A DNA stretch of 64,000 nucleotides from Nocardia exalbida NBRC 100660 (lineage in GTDB: Bacteria; Actinomycetota; Actinomycetes; Mycobacteriales; Mycobacteriaceae). This document shows, one piece after another, positions 58,044 to 64,000 of this stretch (positions are counted from its first letter, which is position 1; each line of letters starts with the position of its first letter). The notes beneath the pieces were generated by a model. It saw only the letters and a list, made by a program, of their open reading frames with translations. It was not told the origin of the DNA and searched no databases. The DNA lies in contig NZ_BAFZ01000025.1 of NCBI RefSeq assembly GCF_000308575.1, forward strand, positions 82,491 through 146,490. The letters run 5' to 3'. Made by a program: the position numbers and the translations under genes.

Positions 58044-59543
58044 TCAGTCCACCCAGCCGTAGGTGCGCTCGACGGCCTTGTTCCACGCGGCGTAGTGCTC
58101 GGCGCGGTCGGCGTCCGACATCGCGGGGTGCCAGGTCTTGTCGGCGGTCCAGTTGGCGCGGATGTCGTCGGTGCCCGCCCAGTAACCGACGGCGAGCCCG
58201 GCCGCGTACGCCGCGCCCAGCGCCGTGGTCTCGTTGACCACCGGGCGCACCACGGGCACGTCGAGAATGTCGGATTGGAACTGCATGAGCAGGTCGTTGC
58301 CGACCATGCCGCCGTCCACCTTCAACGTGGTCAGCTCTAGGCCGAGCCGCTGGGACTCGGCGTCCGCGCGCATCGCGTCGACCACCTCGCGGGTCTGGAA
58401 CGCGGTGGATTCCAGCACCGCGCGCGCGAGGTGTGCTTTGGTGACGAAACGGGTGAGCCCGGTGATCACGCCGCGCGCGTCCGGACGCCACCGGGGAGCG
58501 AACAGCCCCGAGAAGGCGGGAACGATGTAGGCGCCGCCGTTGTCGTCGACGCTGCGGGCCAGCGGCTCGATCTCGTCGGCGGCGGAGATGATGCCCAGGT
58601 TGTCCCGGAACCACTGCACCAGCGAGCCGGTGACCGCGATCGAGCCCTCCAAGGCGTACACCGCGTCCGCGTCACCGAGGCGGTAACACACCGTGGTGAG
58701 CAGGCCGTGCTTGCTGAACACCGGTGTGGTGCCGGTATTGAGCAGCATGAAATTGCCGGTGCCGTAAGTGTTCTTGGCCTCGCCCGGCGACAAGCAGGCC
58801 TGGCCGAAGGTGGCGGCCTGCTGGTCGCCGAGGATGCCCGCGACCGGCACCCCGGCCAGCGGCCCGGAACTGATCGGAGCGTAGACCTCCGAGGAACTGC
58901 GCACCTGCGGCAGCATCGACTCCGGCACGCCGAACTCCGCGCAGATCTCCGAATCCCACTGCAAGGAGCGCAGGTCCAGCAGCATGGTGCGGGAGGCGTT
59001 GGTCACATCGGTGATGTGCTCGCCGGTGAGATTCCACAGCACCCAGCTGTCGACGGTGCCGAAGCACAGCTCGCCCGCCTCCGCGCGCTCTCGCACACCG
59101 GGCACGTTGTCCAGGATCCAGCGCAGCTTCGGCCCCGCGAAATAGGTGGACAGCGGGAGTCCGGTGCGATCCTGGTAGCGGCCCGGTCCCGCCTCGCCGC
59201 CCAGTTCGGCGCACAGCCGGTCGGTACGGGTGTCCTGCCAGACGATCGCGTTGTACACCGGCCGCCCGGTCGCGCGATCCCACACCACCGTCGTCTCACG
59301 CTGGTTGGTGACCCCCACCGCGGCGATGTCCTCAGCGCTGAGCCCGCTGCGCTCCAGCACGTCGCCGAGGACGAATTCGGTATCGCGCCATATGGTTTCG
59401 GGATCGTGCTCCACCCAGCCCGGTTGCGGGAAGATCTGCTCGTGCTCACGCTGGGCGACGCCGACGACGTGCCCCTGACGGTCGAAGACGATGCACCGAC
59501 TCGAGGTCGTGCCCTGATCGATGGCGGCCACATAGCGACGCAT
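58044..59543 (-). CDS. glpK: Glycerol kinase
   Basis: A 499-residue FGGY kinase phosphorylating glycerol to glycerol 3-phosphate. [20 protein letters not shown] is the N-terminal phosphate loop, [20 protein letters not shown] and [20 protein letters not shown] the glycerol and nucleotide regions, and [20 protein letters not shown] the C-terminal signature. Divergent from glpD. A repeat-borne hairpin lies about 20 bases upstream of its ATG. Confidence 0.97.
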   Translation of the reverse strand: MRRYVAAIDQGTTSSRCIVFDRQGHVVGVAQREHEQIFPQPGWVEHDPETIWRDTEFVLGDVLERSGLSAEDIAAVGVTNQRETTVVWDRATGRPVYNAIVWQDTRTDRLCAELGGEAGPGRYQDRTGLPLSTYFAGPKLRWILDNVPGVRERAEAGELCFGTVDSWVLWNLTGEHITDVTNASRTMLLDLRSLQWDSEICAEFGVPESMLPQVRSSSEVYAPISSGPLAGVPVAGILGDQQAATFGQACLSPGEAKNTYGTGNFMLLNTGTTPVFSKHGLLTTVCYRLGDADAVYALEGSIAVTGSLVQWFRDNLGIISAADEIEPLARSVDDNGGAYIVPAFSGLFAPRWRPDARGVITGLTRFVTKAHLARAVLESTAFQTREVVDAMRADAESQRLGLELTTLKVDGGMVGNDLLMQFQSDILDVPVVRPVVNETTALGAAYAAGLAVGYWAGTDDIRANWTADKTWHPAMSDADRAEHYAAWNKAVERTYGWVD

Positions 59544-59558
59544 GCGCTGAGTCTATTT

Positions 59559-59657
59559 TGCCGCGACTTCGTGGCGGCGTGTTCGCGGCCCCTTTGTGGA
59601 TGTGTTGGTTTTGCTCGGTCTCGCTTCGCTCGAAACCGGGAGTTGGGGTGCGCTGGG
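59559..59657 (+). repeat. Composite mosaic repeat between glpK and glpD
   Basis: A hairpin-type unit (GCCGCGACTTCGTGGCGGC, GTGTTCGCGGCCCCTTTGTG) is followed at 59614-59657 by the GGTCTCGCTTCGCTCGAA repeat, copy E. Similarity to the 47.5-kb region continues to about 59,700. The remainder of 59544-60040 has no gene apart from the glpD leader. Confidence 0.85.
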
Positions 59658-60040
59658 CACGTAGGGCGTGAGCTTTGGATACCGCGCACACGGTTCGCTG
59701 TGGCCGGCTGTCGTCCCGGGCGTGACCGCTGCTTGTTTCTTCGGCGCCTACACGGCCGCCAGTGGAACGCGAGCCGGGCCGCGAACGGCACACGCTCAGC
59801 GCATGGCAATGGTGCATGCGACTTGCGGCGGCTGACTCGAGAAGGCGGTGAGCGCGGCGCGGTGTGGGCTGCCTCACCAGGGTGGGGGACAACTCGCCGC
59901 TCGACTAGGGTGGGTCTTGTTACCGGCGAGTAGGCCGGGGCGACACGAACCGGGGCGCGGGCGCTCGATCCGTGGCGGTTCGCCTAGCCTGGACCTGAAC
60001 GCTCGATCGGACACATCCGCGTCGGCTGGAGGAGTCGAGC

Positions 60041-61774
60041 ATGGCCAAGAAACCGGATTCGCAGGCCCTCGGGCCGGAGCAGCGCAGGGTGGCCTGGGAG
60101 CGCTTCGGCAAGGATCATTTCGATGTGGTCGTCGTCGGCGGTGGCGTGGTGGGGGCCGGCATCGCGTTGGACGCGGCGACGAGGGGGTTGCAGGTCGCCC
60201 TGGTCGAGGCCCGCGATCTCGGGTCGGGCACCTCCAGCCGGTCGTCGAAGATGTTCCACGGTGGCCTGCGATATCTGGAACAGCTGGAGTTCGGATTGGT
60301 GCGTGAGGCGCTGCGGGAACGCGAGCTCACGCTGTCCACCCTGGCGCCGCACCTGGTGAAGCCGCTGCGGTTCCTGTACCCGCTGACCCACCGGGTCTGG
60401 GAGCGCCCGTATGTGGCCGCCGGCCTGGCCCTCTACGACACCATGGGCGGCGCCAAATCCGTACCGGGTCAACAGCATCTGACCCGCGCGGGTGCTCTGC
60501 GGCTGGCGCCGGGACTGCGGCGTGACTCGCTGATCGGCGGTGTCGCCTACTACGACACGGTCGTCGACGACGCGCGCCACACCATGATGGTGGCGCGCAC
60601 GGCCGCGCACTACGGCGCGGTGATCCGCACGTCCACCCAGGTGGTCGGGTTCCTGCGCGAGGCGGACCGGGTGGTCGGCGTGAAGGTGCGCGACACCGAG
60701 GACGGGCGTACCGGCGAGGTCCGTGGGCATGTGGTGATCAACGCGACCGGCGTGTGGACCGACGAAGTCCAAGCCCTGTCGCACCAGCGGGGCCGGTTCC
60801 ACGTGCGGGCTTCGAAAGGCGTGCACATCGTGGTGCCCAGGGACCGGATCGTCAGCGACACCGCGATCATCCTGCGCACCGCGACTTCGGTGCTGTTCGT
60901 CATCCCCTGGGGCGCTCACTGGATCATCGGCACCACCGACACGGACTGGAATCTCGACCTGGCCCATCCGGCCGCGACCAAGGCCGATATCGACTACCTG
61001 CTGGAGCGGGTGAACGAGGTGCTGGTCACGCCGCTCACCCCGGACGACATCGACGGCGTGTACGCCGGGCTGCGCCCGCTGCTGGCGGGGGAGAGCGACG
61101 AGACGTCCAAGCTGTCGCGCGAGCACGCGGTCGCCCGGGTGGCACCCGGTCTGGTCGGCATCGCGGGTGGCAAGTACACCACCTATCGCGTGATGGCCTA
61201 CGACGCGGTGGACGAAGTGGCTGAGGACATTCCGGCCCGGGTCTCGCCGTCGGTCACCGCGAAGGTGCCGCTGCTCGGCGCCGACGGGTATTTCGCGCTG
61301 GTCAACCAGACGGTGCAGCTGGCCGAGACCTTCGGCGTGCATCCGTACCGGATCAAGCACCTGCTGGACCGGTACGGGTCGCTCATCGAGGAGGTCATGG
61401 CCTTCGCCGCCGACAAACCCGAACTCCTGCAGCCGATTACGGACGCGCCATCCTATCTACAGGTGGAGGCGGTCTACGCGGCGGCGGCCGAGGGCGCCCT
61501 GCACCTGGACGACGTCCTGGCCCGGCGGACCAGGATCTCGATCGAGTATCCGCATCGCGGGGCCAATTGTGCCGAGCAGGTGGCCCAGCTGATCGCACCC
61601 ATCCTGGGCTGGGACGACGAGGAGATCGACCGAGAGGTCCAGACCTATCAGGCGCGGGTCGACGCGGAGGTCCACTCGCAGACCCAACCGGACGACGCCT
61701 CCGCCGATGCCCTGCGGATCGCTGCTCCGGAGCCGCGCCCCGAGATTCTGGAGCCGGTGCCGTCCGAAGGCTGA
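60041..61774 (+). CDS. glpD: Glycerol-3-phosphate dehydrogenase (quinone-linked)
   Basis: A 577-residue GlpD/GlpA family enzyme. VVVVGGGVVGAGIALDAATR binds FAD, SGTSSRSSKMFHGGLRYLEQ is the family signature, and PWGAHWIIGTTDTDWNLDLA and GLVGIAGGKYTTYRVMAYDA lie in the catalytic core; a C-terminal helical domain follows (ISIEYPHRGANCAEQVAQLI). ATG 60041 has GGAGGA eight bases upstream. It oxidises glycerol 3-phosphate to DHAP at the membrane, following glpK. Orthologous in position to glpD2. Confidence 0.96.
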   Translation: MAKKPDSQALGPEQRRVAWERFGKDHFDVVVVGGGVVGAGIALDAATRGLQVALVEARDLGSGTSSRSSKMFHGGLRYLEQLEFGLVREALRERELTLSTLAPHLVKPLRFLYPLTHRVWERPYVAAGLALYDTMGGAKSVPGQQHLTRAGALRLAPGLRRDSLIGGVAYYDTVVDDARHTMMVARTAAHYGAVIRTSTQVVGFLREADRVVGVKVRDTEDGRTGEVRGHVVINATGVWTDEVQALSHQRGRFHVRASKGVHIVVPRDRIVSDTAIILRTATSVLFVIPWGAHWIIGTTDTDWNLDLAHPAATKADIDYLLERVNEVLVTPLTPDDIDGVYAGLRPLLAGESDETSKLSREHAVARVAPGLVGIAGGKYTTYRVMAYDAVDEVAEDIPARVSPSVTAKVPLLGADGYFALVNQTVQLAETFGVHPYRIKHLLDRYGSLIEEVMAFAADKPELLQPITDAPSYLQVEAVYAAAAEGALHLDDVLARRTRISIEYPHRGANCAEQVAQLIAPILGWDDEEIDREVQTYQARVDAEVHSQTQPDDASADALRIAAPEPRPEILEPVPSEG

Positions 61775-61816
61775 GCCCGCCGGTAACCCGGTGGACGGTC
61801 GCACCTCGGAGTGCGA

Positions 61817-62455
61817 TCAGTCCTCGCCGACGGGCGCTTCCATCCGCATCGCCCAGTCGACCAGGGAGCGCAGATAGCGCAGCACCAGTTCGTCCGGGTA
61901 CCCGATCGGGTCGATGAGGTGCAGGCGGGCCAGTTCCTCCATGGCGGCCAACAGGATTCGCTCCGTCGGGCCGTTCGGGTCCACGGTGACGCCGAGATAT
62001 CGGGACAGGTGGCGCGCGCCGATCGCCCTGGCGTAGGCGCGGCCGAGCGCGAGGCGCTCACGCAGTTCGGGCGGACCGCCGTCGAACGGGCTGAGGATGA
62101 TGCGCCAGCTGGTCGGCGCGGCGTGCAGGTAGGCGAGGATGCCACGGCCGACACGGTCCACGTCGCCGTGGTCCCAGTCCACGCTGCGCACACCGGCGAA
62201 CGCGATGGCCGACTCGCGATCCAGCAGTGCCGCCGTCAGCCCGGACAGATCGGTGAACTGCTGATACACCAGCGCACGGGCCACGCGCGCCGCGCGCGCC
62301 ACCCGATCGATGCTCACCGCGCCGAAGCCCTCGGTGGCGACGATGTCACGCGCCACGTCCAGCAGTTGGGTACGGCGGTCGGCGGCGGACATCCGGCGCT
62401 TCGGCCGCGCGGGCTCGGTACTCGCGCGCTCGGCCGTGGAGCGATCCGTGGTCAC
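61817..62455 (-). CDS. TetR family regulator
   Basis: A 212-residue regulator. The HTH lies in RRTQLLDVARDIVATEGFGA, VSIDRVARAARVARALVYQQ and FTDLSGLTAALLDRE; the C-terminal ligand domain is variable. GTG 62455 overlaps the hpnE stop (GTGA), so it is co-translated with the desaturase and probably represses this two-gene operon through the palindrome at 63829-63849. The ligand is unknown, possibly a lipid or terpenoid. Confidence 0.9.
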   Translation of the reverse strand: MTTDRSTAERASTEPARPKRRMSAADRRTQLLDVARDIVATEGFGAVSIDRVARAARVARALVYQQFTDLSGLTAALLDRESAIAFAGVRSVDWDHGDVDRVGRGILAYLHAAPTSWRIILSPFDGGPPELRERLALGRAYARAIGARHLSRYLGVTVDPNGPTERILLAAMEELARLHLIDPIGYPDELVLRYLRSLVDWAMRMEAPVGED

Positions 62456-63813
62456 GCAGTCGACGGTAGCTCGAGCAGCAGATCGACCGCCCGCGCCGCG
62501 CTCTGCACCGCGCTCTCCATCGTCGCCGACCAGTCGGTGGCGGTCCAGTCGCCCGCGAGCACCAAGCCGGGCACCGAGGTCCGTTGCCCCGGACGCAACG
62601 CGTGGGTGCCGACCACCTGCGAGAAGGTGGCTTTCGGCATGCGTACGACCTGCGCCTGCACGACGTTCGCCGTGCGCGCCGCCGGGTAGTAGCGGCGCAG
62701 CAGCGCCATTTGCTCGTCGACGATCTCGTCGCTGGTCTTGTGGATCTGTTCGTAGGCGCCACTGGTGGTCAGGCAATACAGCCAGGCTTTCGCGGTGCTG
62801 CGCCCGGTCATCCGCTGCCGATCGAAGACCTCGTCGATGACGCCGGTGCCGCCGATCAGGGCCTCGAACTCGGCCGTGGTGCCGAGCGGGCGATCGAGGT
62901 AGAGGTTGGTGCTGACGATCGGCGTGTATCCCAGTTTGTCCGCGGCCGCGTAGATCTCGGCGTGCTCGGGCAGTTCGTCGAGCAGGCCCCCGATGTTCGA
63001 GTTGGGCACCGCGCAGACCACCGCGTCGGCCGGGATCGTGGTGCCGTCGGCCAGTGCGACGCCGGTGACTTCGCCGTCCGAGATGTGAATGCGGCGGGCC
63101 ACGGCTCGGTAGCGCACTTGCACACCGTGCTTCTCGAAGACGCGCAGCGCCCCGGTGACATACAGCGTGTCCAGATCGGTGGTGGGGTAACCGATGCCGA
63201 CGGCTCGCCGATGGCGCAGGCCCAGCCGGATGCCGGTGGCCATCACATCGGCGAACACCTTCGCCGACTCCTGCTGCACCGGCTCGGCCGCGATGCCGAG
63301 CGCCAGCCAATCCCACAGCGCCTCCCGCGCTTTCGCGGGCATGCCGACCCGGTCGAACCATTGCTCGGTGGTGAGGTCGGGCAGGTCGGCGGGTTGGTTG
63401 AGGCACTGCCGGCCGAGGCGGAGGGTGGCGACCGCGGCCCGCGCGCGTTCCAGTGGATTCGCGTCGGGATGTGCGCCGAACAGCGTGCGCAGGGCGGCGA
63501 TTCCCTTGGTGCGCATCGTGAAGCTGCGACCGTCCGGCCAGCGCAGCGTGGCACCGTGCGGAAAGGCGATGTATTGCCGGGTGCCGACGCTCGTGAGATA
63601 GCGGAACAGGTGGTCGTATCCACTGGCGATCACGTGCTGGCCGTTGTCCGGCGGGTCGTCCACCGCCTCGGCCCGCATGGCGTGGGTGCGTCCGCCGAGC
63701 TGTCCTCTGCGCTCCAGGAGGGTGACCTGTTTGCCCGCCTCCGCCAGCCAGACCGCTGACGCGAGCCCCGCCAAGCCGCCGCCGATCACCACGTATCGCC
63801 GTGGGTCGCTCAT
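62452..63813 (-). CDS. hpnE: HpnE/CrtI-type FAD-dependent desaturase
   Basis: A 453-residue amine-oxidase/phytoene-desaturase family flavoprotein. RRYVVIGGGLAGLASAVWLA, then LLERRGQLGGRTHAMRAE, bind FAD; NGQHVIASGYDHLFRYLTSV is typical of hydroxysqualene dehydroxylase HpnE-like proteins; GLVLAGDWTATDWSATMESA is the C-terminal FAD motif. No squalene/hopene cyclase or other hpn genes are in the window, so the substrate (squalene or carotenoid type) is uncertain. Coupled to a TetR gene. Confidence 0.8.
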   Translation of the reverse strand: MSDPRRYVVIGGGLAGLASAVWLAEAGKQVTLLERRGQLGGRTHAMRAEAVDDPPDNGQHVIASGYDHLFRYLTSVGTRQYIAFPHGATLRWPDGRSFTMRTKGIAALRTLFGAHPDANPLERARAAVATLRLGRQCLNQPADLPDLTTEQWFDRVGMPAKAREALWDWLALGIAAEPVQQESAKVFADVMATGIRLGLRHRRAVGIGYPTTDLDTLYVTGALRVFEKHGVQVRYRAVARRIHISDGEVTGVALADGTTIPADAVVCAVPNSNIGGLLDELPEHAEIYAAADKLGYTPIVSTNLYLDRPLGTTAEFEALIGGTGVIDEVFDRQRMTGRSTAKAWLYCLTTSGAYEQIHKTSDEIVDEQMALLRRYYPAARTANVVQAQVVRMPKATFSQVVGTHALRPGQRTSVPGLVLAGDWTATDWSATMESAVQSAARAVDLLLELPSTA

Positions 63814-63828
63814 GGTGCTCTCCCGTCT

Positions 63829-63849
63829 TAACTTACAAATTGTAAGTTA
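63829..63849. promoter_or_regulatory. Perfect 21-bp palindrome, candidate TetR operator
   Basis: TAACTTACAA and its exact reverse complement TTGTAAGTTA flank a central A at 63839. It is AT-rich in a GC-rich background and lies 16 bp upstream of the hpnE ATG. Length, symmetry and position suit a TetR dimer site controlling hpnE-tetR. Confidence 0.85.
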
Positions 63850-63888
63850 TGCGGGCGGGCGGTGACTCGTCAAGGGCGGAGGGGTTTT

Positions 63889-64000
63889 TCACGCTGCCCC
63901 GGGCTCGCTCGGGACGGGTTGGCATTGCGGGCAGAAGAAGATGCCCCGTTCGCGTTGCACCACGCGGTCGTAATCGGGTGCGGTGTCACCGAGCAGGTCG
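63889..64000 (-). CDS. 3' end of a probable Fpg/Nei-family DNA glycosylase
   Basis: Only the last 36 residues are visible: a lead-in, then VVQRERGIFFCPQCQPVPSE and a short tail. The FFCPxCQ ending matches the second half of the C-terminal zinc finger of Fpg/Nei base-excision repair glycosylases. In mycobacteria nei lies a few genes beyond glpD2, which agrees. The rest of the gene is outside the window. Confidence 0.55.
   Translation of the reverse strand, partial: DLLGDTAPDYDRVVQRERGIFFCPQCQPVPSEPGAA

Noticed and set aside
61797..61816. Short hairpin between glpD and the TetR gene as terminator
   Set aside because: Only a 6-bp stem that abuts the TetR stop codon; too weak to call.

Overview
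The window looks like chromosomal DNA of a Nocardia-type mycolate actinomycete. It has very high GC, frequent GTG starts and WXG100/ESX (type VII secretion) proteins. From about 33.3 to 62 kb the gene order follows the Mycobacterium tuberculosis Rv3302c-Rv3319 neighbourhood in reverse: sdhCDAB, cdd, deoA, add, an Rv3311-like gene, upp, pmmB, deoD, amiB1/amiA1, an Rv3304-like gene, lpdA and glpD2. No tRNA, rRNA, CRISPR array, prophage or transposase was seen.

0-33 kb is accessory. After a DUF6881 fragment, radC and a DUF397 remnant, the minus strand carries a type VII secretion cassette. It runs from a WXG100 fusion protein (32.1 kb) through a YbaB/EspL-like protein to one uninterrupted reading frame of 9,116 codons (2.3-29.7 kb, 43% of the window). 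The giant protein begins with a WXG100-like/membrane N-terminus and a long disordered linker. It then carries a complete-looking SecA-type motor and a zinc metallopeptidase, followed by a series of modules built from bacterial regulators: about 15 LuxR-type HTHs, LacI-type HTHs, sigma-like helices, HATPase (anti-sigma kinase-like) domains, a PP2C phosphatase and a second metallopeptidase. It ends in an ADP-ribosyltransferase (ART) tip with an R-S-ExE signature. Modules in the C-terminal half are punctuated by a recurring DPVAIDL linker. A tenth linker copy lies beyond the stop codon, in the same frame, in front of a second, pertussis/scabin-like ART cassette. I read the locus as a modular polymorphic-toxin type effector whose tips and inserts are exchanged at the linker. 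That reading is inference; the domains and linkers are visible in the sequence.

32.3-33.2 kb holds a toxin-antitoxin pair with an upstream palindrome. 33.3-37.0 kb is the succinate dehydrogenase operon, with an iron-box-like site in its divergent upstream region. 37.1-47.4 kb is a nucleoside salvage group (cdd, deoA, add, upp, pmmB, deoD). It is interrupted by a thioesterase-like gene, an acidic Rv3311-like protein and a second small type VII secretion operon (EspC-like, NlpC/P60, a 113-aa protein, YbaB-like).

47.4-52.1 kb has an enoyl-CoA hydratase-like gene and two M20 amidohydrolases, separated by mosaic intergenic repeats and hairpins that recur near 59.6 kb. 52.1-57.9 kb has a gamma-glutamylcyclotransferase-like gene, lpdA, two cell-envelope proteins (the first with an apparent one-base frameshift) and a PLP aminotransferase with tandem operator-like palindromes. 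58-61.8 kb is glycerol catabolism (glpK and glpD, divergent). The right end is an hpnE-like desaturase coupled to a TetR regulator behind a perfect 21-bp palindrome, and then the 3' end of a probable Fpg/Nei DNA glycosylase.
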